Below, one piece after another: positions 36,106 through 44,674 of a DNA stretch of 64,000 nt. The position numbers and the translations under genes were made by a program. The DNA is taken from positions 126,900 through 190,899 of the forward strand of contig NZ_BMTY01000016.1 in the NCBI RefSeq assembly GCF_014649915.1. The letters run 5' to 3'. The DNA comes from Streptomyces toxytricini. GTDB taxonomy: Bacteria; Actinomycetota; Actinomycetes; Streptomycetales; Streptomycetaceae. The notes beneath the pieces were generated by a model, which saw only the letters and a list, made by a program, of their open reading frames with translations, had not been told where the DNA came from and ran no database searches. The first letter of the stretch is position 1. Every line of letters begins with the position of its first letter.

Positions 36106-37740
36106 GTGGTCCGCACCCCCACCGCGGCGGCCATGGCAGCCGCCCTGGCCGTCGCCGCCCTGGGCCTGACACCCCATCAGGCCCGGGCGGCCGTCCAGTC
36201 CACCGCCCCCACCAGCTCCGCCCCCACCGCCGCCTCCGACCCCGCCGTCTCGTACGCCGAGGCCGCGGCGGCCGTACCGGGCCTGACCTTCCACGACATC
36301 CCCGGATCGGGCGGCATCACCCTCAAGGGCAACGTCCTCACCCCCGCCGGCGCCCGGCCCGGCAGCAGCCACCCGCTGATCGTCCTCCCGAGCAGCTGGT
36401 CCATGCCGCAGGTCGAGTACCTGGCGCAGGCGAAGAAGCTCGCCGACTCCGGCTACGTCGTCGTCAGCTACACCTCGCGCGGGTTCTGGCTCTCCGGCGG
36501 GCAGATCGAGGTCGCGGGGCCGCCCGACACCGCCGACGTCTCCGCCGTCATCGACTGGGCGCTCGCCCACACCCCCGCCGACCCCGCCCGGATCGGCGTC
36601 GGCGGTGTCTCCTACGGCGCGGGCATCAGCCTCCTCGCCTCCGCCCACGACCCCCGCATCAAGGCCGTCGTCGCGCTCAGCGGCTGGGCCGACCTCGTCG
36701 AGTCCATCTACTCCGGCCGCACCCAGCACGTCCAGGCCGCCGCCCTGCTCGGTGCGACCGGGCGGCTCACCGGCCGCCCCGGACCCGAACTGAACCGCAT
36801 CCTGGGCGACTTCCTCGCCTCCAACCTGGAGCGCGAGCAGGAGATGATCGACTGGGGCCGCAAGCGGTCGCCCGCCGAGCACGTCGACCGGCTGAACGCC
36901 AACGGCACCGCCGTCATGCTCGGCAACGCCTGGGGCGACACCATCTTCCCGCCCAACCAGTACGCCTCCTTCTTCGAGAAGCTGACCGGCCCCAAGCGGC
37001 TGGAGTTCCGCCCCGGCGACCATGCCACCGCCGAGGGCCTCGGCCTGTTCGGCCTGCCCAACGACACCTGGGACAATGCCCGCCGCTGGTTCGACCGCCA
37101 CCTCAGGGGCGAGCGCAACGGCGTCGACACCGAGCCGCCCGTGCAGATCAAGTCCCGCAGCAGCAGCGGGTACGAGGGGTACGCCGACTGGAAGTCGGTC
37201 GGCTCCGCCGGCACCGAGAAGCTCGCCCTGTCCGACACCGAGCACCTCTTCACCGGCGTCAACACCGGCGCCGACGGCGGCATCGTGCTCCTGTCCAGCA
37301 CCCTCGACCAGTTCACGAAGATCCCGCCGATGGCGTCCGTGCCGCTGCTCCCCCGCGCCTTCGCCGCGGTCTGGCAGTCGGACCGCTTCGGCTCCGAGCG
37401 CCGCGTGCGCGGCACCGCCCGCCTGCACACCACCGTCACCCCGACCCGGTCCGACGGCACCTTCGTCGCCTACCTCTACGACGTGGGCCCCCTCGGGATC
37501 GGCAAGCTCGTCACCCACGCCCCGCACACCTTCCACGGCAAGACGCCGGGCCGCCCCTTCGGTGTGGACCTCGACCTGTTCTCCACGGCGTACGACGTGC
37601 CGGCGGGCCACCGCCTCGCCCTCGTCATCGACACCGTCGACCCCCTGTACGCGGAGTACAACCCCGCGGGGGCGCAGCTCACCTTCACCTCGCCGCGCCA
37701 GGACCCCTCGTACGTCTCGGTCCCGCTCGGAGCCCGCTGA
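36106..37740 (+). CDS. Secreted alpha/beta hydrolase of the CocE/X-Pro dipeptidyl-peptidase (S15) family
   Basis: 544-aa protein. GTG 36106 has GAGGAG 6 nt upstream and opens a signal peptide (AAAMAAALAVAALGLTPHQARA). The hydrolase core shows the nucleophile elbow GGVSYGAG with Ser169, an acid in GNAWGDTIFPP and His in PGDHATAEG. After residue 345 comes the jelly-roll domain typical of S15 enzymes (GTARLHTTVTPTRSDGTFVAYLYD). It probably cleaves peptides or esters outside the cell. A hairpin follows the stop; multiple GTTAC sites precede it. Confidence 0.9.
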   Translation: MVRTPTAAAMAAALAVAALGLTPHQARAAVQSTAPTSSAPTAASDPAVSYAEAAAAVPGLTFHDIPGSGGITLKGNVLTPAGARPGSSHPLIVLPSSWSMPQVEYLAQAKKLADSGYVVVSYTSRGFWLSGGQIEVAGPPDTADVSAVIDWALAHTPADPARIGVGGVSYGAGISLLASAHDPRIKAVVALSGWADLVESIYSGRTQHVQAAALLGATGRLTGRPGPELNRILGDFLASNLEREQEMIDWGRKRSPAEHVDRLNANGTAVMLGNAWGDTIFPPNQYASFFEKLTGPKRLEFRPGDHATAEGLGLFGLPNDTWDNARRWFDRHLRGERNGVDTEPPVQIKSRSSSGYEGYADWKSVGSAGTEKLALSDTEHLFTGVNTGADGGIVLLSSTLDQFTKIPPMASVPLLPRAFAAVWQSDRFGSERRVRGTARLHTTVTPTRSDGTFVAYLYDVGPLGIGKLVTHAPHTFHGKTPGRPFGVDLDLFSTAYDVPAGHRLALVIDTVDPLYAEYNPAGAQLTFTSPRQDPSYVSVPLGAR

Positions 37741-37758
37741 CACCGCCGGGTGCACGAA

Positions 37759-37782
37759 GGCCGCCGGGAAACCCCGGCGGCC
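37759..37782. terminator. Hairpin terminator between convergent genes
   Basis: 10-bp perfect stem GGCCGCCGGG / CCCGGCGGCC with a 4-nt AAAC loop. It lies 18 bp after the hydrolase stop and 14 bp from the stop of the opposing gene. Confidence 0.75.
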
Positions 37783-37796
37783 GGCCGGCGGCGGCA

Positions 37797-38249
37797 CTAC
37801 CGGCCTTCGGAGCCCTCCGAGGCCTCCGCGTACGCCTGGGACAGCTCCGGCGAGCCCGTCATCGCCCAGGACAGCCCCGACTCGACGACGTTCAGCTCGC
37901 GGCCCGAGGCGAGCCGGACCACGGGTTGGCCGTTCGGCCAGACCTGCCAGCGGGCCCCCGGGCAGGTCCGGATGATCACCGTCCCGAGGTAGAAGCCCGC
38001 GTCGTTGCCGAGCCAGGGGACCACCTCGGGCTCCCGGCGCCAGCGCGGCATCAGCTGGTCCAGCGCCTCCAAGGAGGCCGGGCTCACGTCGAGTTCCAGC
38101 CCGGCCGCCCGCGCGTGGACGCGCAGCACCTCGCACTCCGCGAACAGCTCGCCGACGCCCTCCGGGTCCTCGGCGACCGCGGCGGCGAGACCCGCGCCCC
38201 GCTGCGTGTCGCTCCGGTTGCGCCAGTGGGCCAGAAAGGGCATGTCCAT
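37797..38249 (-). CDS. DUF6278-like conserved Streptomyces protein
   Basis: 150-aa soluble protein beginning MDMPFLAHWRNRSDTQRG. It has a helical first half, then EPEVVPWLGNDAGFYLGTVIIR and WQVWPNGQPVVRLASGRELNV, which read as a small beta-sheet. No catalytic motif, signal or membrane segment. It follows the exonuclease III gene on the same strand after 74 bp. The family name is from memory of similar Streptomyces proteins; function unknown. Confidence 0.75.
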   Translation of the reverse strand: MDMPFLAHWRNRSDTQRGAGLAAAVAEDPEGVGELFAECEVLRVHARAAGLELDVSPASLEALDQLMPRWRREPEVVPWLGNDAGFYLGTVIIRTCPGARWQVWPNGQPVVRLASGRELNVVESGLSWAMTGSPELSQAYAEASEGSEGR

Positions 38250-38323
38250 ACCGAACAGCGTGGCACCAAGGGGCCCCGCCGGCCACAGGGCGCGCCTGGA
38301 TTCCGGCGGCCGCGGACCGGCCG

Positions 38324-39109
38324 TCAGGCGTCCAGGTCGAGGTCCACGACGACGGGCGCGTGGTCGGAGGCGCCCTTGCCCTTGCGCTCCTCGCGGTCGA
38401 CGTACGCGTCGGTGACGGCCTTGGCGAACGGCGCGTTGCCGTAGACGAGGTCGATGCGCATGCCGCGGTTCTTCGGGAAGGCGAGCTGGCGGTAGTCCCA
38501 GTACGTGTAGGGGCGGTCGTACTTCAGCGGGCGCGGCACCACGTCGGACAGGCCGGCGGCGCGCAGCGCCTCCAGGGCGGCCCGCTCGGCGGGGGTGACG
38601 TGGGTCAGGCCGGCGAAGACGGCGGGGTCGTAGACGTCCTCGTCGGTGGGGGCCACGTTGTAGTCGCCGAGCACGGCGAAGGGGCGCGGGCCGGCGGCGT
38701 CCTCGGCGACGGCCTCGGACAGGGCGCGGAACCACTCCAGCTTGTAGCCGTAGTGGTCGTGCTCGACCTCGCGGCCGTTGGGCACGTACACCGACCACAG
38801 GCGGACCCCGCCGCAGGTCGCGGAGATGGCGCGGGGCTCCTGGACGCCCTCGTAGTCGGGGCCGCCGGGCAGGCCCTTGACCACGTCCTCCAGGCCGACC
38901 TTGGAGAGCAGGGCGACGCCGTTCCACCTGCCGGTGGCGTTGACGGCCGACTCGTAGCCGAGCTCGCGCAGCGCGTCGTGCGGGAACTGCGCGTCGGAGC
39001 ACTTGGTCTCCTGCACGCACAGGACATCGGTGCCGGAGCTCTCCAGCCAGGCCAGCAGGCGGGGCAGCCGGGCGGTGATCGAGTTGACGTTGAACGTGGC
39101 GATACGCAT
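38324..39109 (-). CDS. xth: Exodeoxyribonuclease III (AP endonuclease family)
   Basis: 261-aa member of the ExoIII/APE1 family for base-excision repair. Starts MRIATFNVNSITARLPRLL, with metal-binding Glu in CVQETKC, VYVPNGREV, the GDYNVAPTDEDVYDP segment (Asp/Asn pair), RIDLVYG and the catalytic Asp-His in GASDHAPVVV at the C-terminus. Full length. 41 bp downstream of the MBL-fold gene on the same strand. Confidence 0.96.
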   Translation of the reverse strand: MRIATFNVNSITARLPRLLAWLESSGTDVLCVQETKCSDAQFPHDALRELGYESAVNATGRWNGVALLSKVGLEDVVKGLPGGPDYEGVQEPRAISATCGGVRLWSVYVPNGREVEHDHYGYKLEWFRALSEAVAEDAAGPRPFAVLGDYNVAPTDEDVYDPAVFAGLTHVTPAERAALEALRAAGLSDVVPRPLKYDRPYTYWDYRQLAFPKNRGMRIDLVYGNAPFAKAVTDAYVDREERKGKGASDHAPVVVDLDLDA

Positions 39110-39150
39110 GCGTCCCAACCTACCGCCCGGCGCCGACAGCCACCCGGCCG

Positions 39151-39783
39151 TCACACCTCGGTGGCGTCGCCCGCGGCGAGCCGGCCGTGGTCGGTGCCGC
39201 CGAGGTTCCCGAGGGCCGTGTCGTAGATCGGCCGGGCGATGTCGGCGAGGTAGACGTCGTGGATGTCGATGGCCCGGCGCGGCCGCACCTCGCGCAGGTA
39301 GTCGATCACCTCGGACACCTTGTTCCACGGCGCGTGGACCGGCACCATCAGCGTCTCGACGGGCACCCCTGGCACGGTGAGGGCGTCACCGGGGTGGAAC
39401 AGCGAACCCTGCACGAGGTAGCCGACGTTCGTGATCCGCGGGATGTCGGGGTGGATCACGGCGTGCAGTTCGCCGTGCACCTGGACCTCGAACCCGGCCG
39501 CGGTGAAGGCGTCGCCGTGCCCGACGGTGTGGACGCGGCCGGGGTAGGCGGGGGCGAGCCGCTCGGCGACGCTGCGCAGCGTCCACAGGGCGGCGGCCGG
39601 GTTCGCGTCGAGGGCGGCCCGCAGCCGGCCCTCGTCGAAGTGGTCGGGGTGCTCGTGCGTGACGAGCAGGGCGTCCGCGCCCAGGCCCGCGTCGGGCTCG
39701 CTGAAGGCACCCGGGTCGATGACGAGGACGCGCCCGTCCTTTTCGAGCTGGACGCAGGAGTGCAGCCGCTTGGTGAGCTTCAT
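39151..39783 (-). CDS. MBL-fold metallohydrolase
   Basis: 210-aa metallo-beta-lactamase-fold protein. The metal motif is THEHPDH (residues 42-48), with further His in GELHAVIHPD and a terminal IHDVY. It resembles UlaG/YtnP-like small hydrolases (LFHPGDALTVPG). The substrate cannot be inferred. Leftward, between the transporter operon and exonuclease III, with about 40 bp on each side. Confidence 0.9.
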   Translation of the reverse strand: MKLTKRLHSCVQLEKDGRVLVIDPGAFSEPDAGLGADALLVTHEHPDHFDEGRLRAALDANPAAALWTLRSVAERLAPAYPGRVHTVGHGDAFTAAGFEVQVHGELHAVIHPDIPRITNVGYLVQGSLFHPGDALTVPGVPVETLMVPVHAPWNKVSEVIDYLREVRPRRAIDIHDVYLADIARPIYDTALGNLGGTDHGRLAAGDATEV

Positions 39784-39822
39784 GATCCCAGGCTAGGGCA
39801 GCCCGGCTGCCGGGGGGGGCGG

Positions 39823-40410
39823 CTACGGGACGGCGGTCGAGACGACGTAGACGCTCGGCTTGGACGGGTCGGTGAGGTCGACGGTCACGTCGCGGGTCGG
39901 ACGGGGGTCGGGCTGCTCCAGGGTGGTCCCGTACCAGGTCCTCTGCGGTTTCCAGTTCCAGCCCGAGACGGCGGTGTCGTGCGCGTCGATCGCCACCCCG
40001 CGGGTCAGCTCGGCGCGGCTGGTGCCGAGGTCGGCGAGGAAGCCGTCCAGGTCGGCCGGGGTGACGGCGAACTGCACGTACAGCCGGCTGGTGTGCCAGT
40101 TGTTGGTCTCCAGGAAGCCGACCTTCCAGGCCTTCTGCGGGATGGGCACGTCGTAGATGCTGCGCTGCACCCGCGAGGGCCAGCCGGGCCGGACCTTGGT
40201 GGCGCCGACCTTGGCGGCCTTGTCGCGGCCGCTCTCGCGGCTCTGCTGAGCGGAGACGGCGAGGTAGCCGGCGGGGACGCCGATCAGCAGCAGGATGATG
40301 AGCGCGGTGATCCAGCGGCGCCGGACGACGTGCCCCCGGTCCTCCGCGGGGGGCGGTGCGCCGCCCTCGTCGGGGGCGGGCGCTTGGCGGGGCAGGGTGG
40401 GCGGTGTCAC
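39823..40410 (-). CDS. Membrane-anchored protein of the sugar operon, unknown function
   Basis: 195-aa protein. A Pro-rich cytosolic N-terminus (1-30) is followed by one transmembrane helix (WITALIILLLIGVPAGYLAV, about 33-52) and an external domain with two similar segments rich in aromatic residues (NNWHTSRLYVQFAVTPADLDGF). GTG 40410 overlaps the ROK kinase stop by 4 bp, so it is the coupled last gene of the ABC-ROK operon. Such proteins are sometimes mislabelled sugar kinase from this context. It could be a partner of the transporter; unproven. Confidence 0.8.
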   Translation of the reverse strand: MTPPTLPRQAPAPDEGGAPPPAEDRGHVVRRRWITALIILLLIGVPAGYLAVSAQQSRESGRDKAAKVGATKVRPGWPSRVQRSIYDVPIPQKAWKVGFLETNNWHTSRLYVQFAVTPADLDGFLADLGTSRAELTRGVAIDAHDTAVSGWNWKPQRTWYGTTLEQPDPRPTRDVTVDLTDPSKPSVYVVSTAVP

Positions 40411-41570
40411 TGCGTGGCGTCCTGGTCGTCGGGGCCGGGGGTCTGGCGGCGGCCCAGCTGCGCGTAGCGCTCGTACCGCTCGACGCGCCTGCGGGTGGCG
40501 CGGCGGAAGCGGCGGGCGACGAGCCGGGCGAGGTCGGCGGCTCCGACCATGCCCGCCTCGGGGCCGAGCTGGGCCTTGGCGATGCGGGCCTCGGGCCGGT
40601 AGCCGCGCCCGGTCAGGTGCCTGCGGAAGGCGTCCCGGGCGGGGCCGATCAGCAGGTCGTCGGCGGCGCTGACGCCGCCGCCGATGACGAAGCAGGAGGG
40701 GTCGAGGGCGGCGGCGAGGTTGGCGATGCCGACGCCGAGCCACTGGCCGATGTCCTGGAGGAGCTCGATGCACATGGCGTCGCCCTCGCGGGCGAGCTCG
40801 GTGATCAGCGGGCCGGTGATCTCCTGGACGCTGCCGCCGACGCGGGCGATGATGCCGTACGCGACCGGGGAGTCGGCGGCGGCGAGCTCGCGGGCCTCGC
40901 GGACCAGGGCGTTGCCGGAGCTGTACTGCTCCCAGCAGCCGCGGTTGCCGCAGGGGCAGCGGTGGCCGCCGGGGACGACCTGCATGTGGCCGAACTCGCC
41001 GGCGACCCCGTACCGGCCGCGCTTGACCTGGCCGCCCTCCAGGATCGCGCCGCCGATGCCGGTGCCGAGCGTGATCATGACGAGGTGGTCCTCGCCGCGG
41101 CCGGCCCCGAAGCGCCACTCGGCCCAGGCCGCGGTGTTGGCGTCGTTGTCGACCATGACGGGGACGGCGAGGCGCGACTGGAGGGCGTCGCGCAGCGGCT
41201 CGTCGCGCCAGGCCAGGTGGGGGGCGAAGAGGACGCGGGAGCGGTCGGCGTCGACCCAGCCGGCCGCGCCGATGCCGACGGCGTGGACGTCGTGGCGGTC
41301 GGACAGGTCGAGGACGAGCTCGACGATGGTGTCCTCGACGACCTTGGGGCTCTTGGACTTGTCGGGGGTCTCGGTGCGGATCTTCTCCAGGATCACGCCG
41401 TCGGCGTCGACGACGCCCGCCATGACCTTGGTGCCGCCGATGTCGATGCCGACCGTGGGGACGCGGGGGGCGGTCAGGTGCGACCGGCGCTCCCGGGACC
41501 CGATGGTCCGCAGGACGGTGCCCCGCGCCGACCCGCGGTGGGTGAGCGTGAAGTCCCGGTACGTGCTCAT
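40407..41570 (-). CDS. ROK-family sugar kinase (glucokinase-like)
   Basis: 387-aa ROK protein. It has an N-terminal extension of about 35 residues without HTH, then ATP-binding TVGIDIGGTKVMAG, catalytic Asp in VMVDNDANTAAWAE, ITLGTGIGGAIL, the zinc motif CPCGNRGCWEQ and GHMQV. It should phosphorylate a hexose in the cytoplasm. Start ATG 41570 overlaps the ABC ATPase stop by 4 bp. Being coupled to a CUT2 transporter suggests it acts on the imported sugar. It is longer than the main Streptomyces GlkA (about 317 aa). Confidence 0.93.
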   Translation of the reverse strand: MSTYRDFTLTHRGSARGTVLRTIGSRERRSHLTAPRVPTVGIDIGGTKVMAGVVDADGVILEKIRTETPDKSKSPKVVEDTIVELVLDLSDRHDVHAVGIGAAGWVDADRSRVLFAPHLAWRDEPLRDALQSRLAVPVMVDNDANTAAWAEWRFGAGRGEDHLVMITLGTGIGGAILEGGQVKRGRYGVAGEFGHMQVVPGGHRCPCGNRGCWEQYSSGNALVREARELAAADSPVAYGIIARVGGSVQEITGPLITELAREGDAMCIELLQDIGQWLGVGIANLAAALDPSCFVIGGGVSAADDLLIGPARDAFRRHLTGRGYRPEARIAKAQLGPEAGMVGAADLARLVARRFRRATRRRVERYERYAQLGRRQTPGPDDQDATQ

Positions 41571-42418
41571 CGAGTCGTGTCGTCCCTCGGGGGTGCGGTG
41601 GTGCCCGCGGGGCCGGCGGGCTCGGGGGGCTGCGGTCCCGATTGTGCCACCCGGGCCAGTTCGTGGCTCAGCTCGTCCAGCTCGGAGCCGCCGGCCATCT
41701 GCCGGGTGAGCTCGTCGAGGGTGATCGAGTCGCGGGTGTGGCTGCCGGCCATCGCACCGCGCTTGAGCAGGACGAAGCGGTCGCCGACGAGGTGGGCGTG
41801 GTGCGGGTTGTGGGTGATGAGGACCACGCCGAGTCCGGCGTCCCGGGCGGCGGCGACGTACTTGAGGACGACGCCGGACTGCTTCACGCCGAGCGCGGCG
41901 GTCGGCTCGTCCAGGACGAGGACCTTGGCGCCGAAGTGGACGGCGCGGGCGATGGCGACGCACTGCCGCTCGCCGCCGGACAGGGTGCCGATCGGCTGGT
42001 CGACGTCGCGCAGGTCGATGCCCATGCGCAGCAGTTCGGACCGGGTCGTGCGGCGCATGAGGTCGACGTCGAGGCGGCGCAGCGGGCCGCGGCCCCGGGT
42101 GGGCTCGGAGCCGAGGAAGAAGTTCCGCCAGACGGGCATGAGGGGGACGACGGCCAGGTCCTGGTAGACCGTGGCGATGCCGCGGTCGAGGGCGGCGCGC
42201 GGGTTGGCGAGCTCGGTCTCCTCGCCGTCGATCTCGAAGGTGCCGGAGTCGTGCCGGTGCAGACCTGAGATGATCTTGATCAGGGTGGACTTGCCGGCGC
42301 CGTTGTCGCCGAGGACGCAGGTGATCTCGCCGGCGGAGACCTCCAGGGAGACGTCCCGCAGGGCGCGGATGCTGCCGTAGGACTTGCTGACGCCGGTCAG
42401 CTTCACGAGGGGTGTCAC
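41567..42418 (-). CDS. CUT2 sugar ABC transporter ATP-binding protein (single domain)
   Basis: 283-aa ATPase. Walker A GDNGAGKST (about 37-45), Q-loop, signature LSGGERQ, Walker B VLVLDEPTAALG and H-loop LITHNPHH. Most CUT2 ATPases (RbsA type) are fused duplicates of about 500 aa; this one has a single domain, like fructose FrcA. GTG 42418 overlaps the permease stop by 4 bp and its own stop overlaps the ROK start. The Pro-rich tail of about 35 residues is extra. Confidence 0.94.
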   Translation of the reverse strand: MTPLVKLTGVSKSYGSIRALRDVSLEVSAGEITCVLGDNGAGKSTLIKIISGLHRHDSGTFEIDGEETELANPRAALDRGIATVYQDLAVVPLMPVWRNFFLGSEPTRGRGPLRRLDVDLMRRTTRSELLRMGIDLRDVDQPIGTLSGGERQCVAIARAVHFGAKVLVLDEPTAALGVKQSGVVLKYVAAARDAGLGVVLITHNPHHAHLVGDRFVLLKRGAMAGSHTRDSITLDELTRQMAGGSELDELSHELARVAQSGPQPPEPAGPAGTTAPPRDDTTR

Positions 42419-43470
42419 TTCGCCTCCGCCCGCTTGCGGACCCATGCGTTGAGCAGCGTGGCCAGCAGGAGCATCGCGCCCAGGAAGAACTTGAACCAGT
42501 CGGGGTTCCACTGGGCGTACACGATGCCGTTGCTGGTCATGCCGAAGATGAACGCGCCCACGGCCGCGCCGATGGCGGAGCCGTAGCCGCCGGTCATCAG
42601 GCAGCCGCCGATGACGGCCGCGATGATGTACAGGAACTCGTTGCCGACGCCCTCGCCGGACTGGACCACGTCGTACGAGAAGAGGATGTGCTGCCCGGAG
42701 ATCCAGGCGCAGAGGGCGACGCCCATGTAGAGGCCGATGCGGGTCCGGACGACGGGGACGCCGACGGCGCGGGCGGCGTCGGCTCCGCCGCCCACCGCGA
42801 AGATCCAGTTCCCGGCGCGGGTGCGCAGCAGGATCCAGGTCGCGAGGGCGACGAGCGCGGCCCACCACAGGACGGTGACCTTGAGGGTGACGGGGCCGAG
42901 GGTCCACTGGGAGGCGAAGAGGGCCCGGGCGGAGGGGAAGCCCTCCATGTCGGCGATGCTCTTGGTGGAGACGGTGCCGGTGATCAGCTTGGTGAAGCCG
43001 AGGTTCAGGCCGGTCAGCATCAGGAACGTGCCGAGGGTGATGATGAAGCTCGGCAGCTTCGTGCGGGTCAGCATGTAGCCGTTGAAGAAGCCGAGCGCGA
43101 GGGTGACCAGCAGCGAGACGAGGACGCCCACCCACACGTTGGCGGTCATCTGATAGCTGAACATCGAGCTGACCAGTGCCGAGGTGGTGACCATGACGCC
43201 GGCGGAGAGGTCGAACTCGCCGCCGATCATCAGCAGGGCCACCGGGACGGCCATGATGCCGAGAGTGGAGGCCGAGTACAGGACGGTGCTCAGGCTGGAC
43301 GCCCGCAGGAAGCTGTCGGCGGCGAAGGAGAAGAAGAGGAAGACGGCGGCGGCGCCGACCACGGCGCCCAGCTCGGGGCGGCCGAGCAGGCGGCGCAGCA
43401 GCGGGACGGGCGCGAGCCGCTCGTCGGCGGCGGGCGCGGCGGGCGCGGGCGCCGGGGCGGAGGCGGTCAC
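42415..43470 (-). CDS. CUT2 sugar ABC transporter permease
   Basis: 351-aa membrane protein of the ribose/xylose/fructose permease family. Eight to ten hydrophobic helices; family segments MIGGEFDLSAGVM, GFFNGYMLTRTKLPSFIITLGT, GGGADAARAVGV and GGCLMTGGYGSAIGA. A Pro/Ala-rich N-tail of about 30 residues precedes the first helix. GTG 43470 overlaps the binding-protein stop. Confidence 0.95.
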   Translation of the reverse strand: MTASAPAPAPAAPAADERLAPVPLLRRLLGRPELGAVVGAAAVFLFFSFAADSFLRASSLSTVLYSASTLGIMAVPVALLMIGGEFDLSAGVMVTTSALVSSMFSYQMTANVWVGVLVSLLVTLALGFFNGYMLTRTKLPSFIITLGTFLMLTGLNLGFTKLITGTVSTKSIADMEGFPSARALFASQWTLGPVTLKVTVLWWAALVALATWILLRTRAGNWIFAVGGGADAARAVGVPVVRTRIGLYMGVALCAWISGQHILFSYDVVQSGEGVGNEFLYIIAAVIGGCLMTGGYGSAIGAAVGAFIFGMTSNGIVYAQWNPDWFKFFLGAMLLLATLLNAWVRKRAEAK

Positions 43471-44477
43471 CGGGTGCCCCGCTTGATGTACTCCTCCAGC
43501 GCGGCGGCCTCGGCGGCGGTGACGATCTGCGGGCCGGTCAGGACCGGGCGGCCGCCGCCGAGCACGTCGGCGTTGTAGCGGTAGAGCCACAGCAGGTCGA
43601 CGGCCTGGTAGCCCTGGAGGTAGGGCTGCTGGTCGACGGCGAAGCCGAGGACGCCGGACTTGAGGTCTCGGGCGACGGCGGCGTTGAGGTCGAAGGTGTC
43701 GACCTCGGCCTTGCTGCCCGCCGCGTCCTTCGCCTTCACGGCGGTCGCCGCGAACGGCGCGCCGAGGGTGAGGACCGCGTCGACCGACGGGTCGGCCTGC
43801 AGCTTGGCCTGGACGGCCGCCTGGACGGACGGCATGTTGGTGCCCTCGACGTACAGGTTCTCCATGGTGCCGCCGAAGGTCTTCTTCGCCCCGGCGCAGC
43901 GCTGCTCGTGCCCGACGTTGCCCTGCTCGTGCAGGACGCAGACCGCCTTCGTGCGGCCGCGGCGGGTCAGCTCCGCCCCGACGGCCTCGCCGGCGACCTG
44001 CTCGTCCTGGCCGATGTGGGTGAGCGCGCCGTACTCGGCCGACTGGGCGGATCCGGAGTTGACGGTGACGACCGGGATGCCGGCCTTGACGGCCTTGGCG
44101 ACGACGTCCCTCAGGGCCTCCGGCTTGGCGAGGCTGACGATGATGCCGTCGGCCTTCTGGTCGATGGCGTTCTGCACGAACTGGGCCTGCTGCTGCGCCT
44201 GGTCGTCGTGCGAGTAGACGAAGTTGATGTTGTCCTTCGCCGCGGCCTCCTTGGCGCCCTTCTGGACGATGTCCCAGAAGGTGTCGCCGTCTCCCGCGTG
44301 CGTGACCATCGCGAAGGTCCAGCGCGGGGTGGAAACGGCGGGCCGGCCCGCCGCCGCGGCCTTGGCGCGATCCTCGGCGCGCTTGCCGCCCGTGCTGCTG
44401 CAGCCCGCGAGGGAGGCCCCCAGTACCGCCGCGAGCACGGCGCCGACGACGCGTACCCCTGTCCCGACCCTTGCCAC
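43467..44477 (-). CDS. CUT2 sugar-binding lipoprotein
   Basis: 336-aa periplasmic-binding-protein-like lipoprotein. Signal with lipobox SLAGC (about residue 22), then two Rossmann lobes with IDQKADGIIVSLAKPEALRDVV and AGIPVVTVNSGSA, typical of ribose/inositol-type binding proteins. GTG 44477 is chosen for its signal peptide; an ATG further upstream would bury it. First gene of the operon (binding protein, permease, ATPase, ROK, membrane protein), divergent from a Gfo/Idh dehydrogenase. That hints at a polyol such as inositol, though the ligand cannot be proven. Confidence 0.94.
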   Translation of the reverse strand: MARVGTGVRVVGAVLAAVLGASLAGCSSTGGKRAEDRAKAAAAGRPAVSTPRWTFAMVTHAGDGDTFWDIVQKGAKEAAAKDNINFVYSHDDQAQQQAQFVQNAIDQKADGIIVSLAKPEALRDVVAKAVKAGIPVVTVNSGSAQSAEYGALTHIGQDEQVAGEAVGAELTRRGRTKAVCVLHEQGNVGHEQRCAGAKKTFGGTMENLYVEGTNMPSVQAAVQAKLQADPSVDAVLTLGAPFAATAVKAKDAAGSKAEVDTFDLNAAVARDLKSGVLGFAVDQQPYLQGYQAVDLLWLYRYNADVLGGGRPVLTGPQIVTAAEAAALEEYIKRGTR

Positions 44478-44639
44478 GTTGCCGTGCCCTTCCCTCGTGC
44501 GGTGTCTTCGTCTTCCGCGGTCCGCTGATGTCAAAGCGGTCATTCCGGTTCCAGCCGCCCAGTATCCGCCACAGTGCACCATGTGCGGCCATCGGGGGCG
44601 TCTCGGCGATCCGGGCAGGCCCGGGTGCCCGCAGGCGGA

Positions 44640-44674
44640 TTGACAGCACCGCCGCCGCGGTCCAGGTTGAGTGC
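44640..44674 (+). promoter_or_regulatory. Probable leaderless promoter of the Gfo/Idh gene
   Basis: TTGACA at 44640-44645, then an 18-bp spacer and AGGTTG at 44664, about 6 bp before the ATG at 44675. No ribosome site lies in the interval, so the transcript may start at the ATG. Confidence 0.45.
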
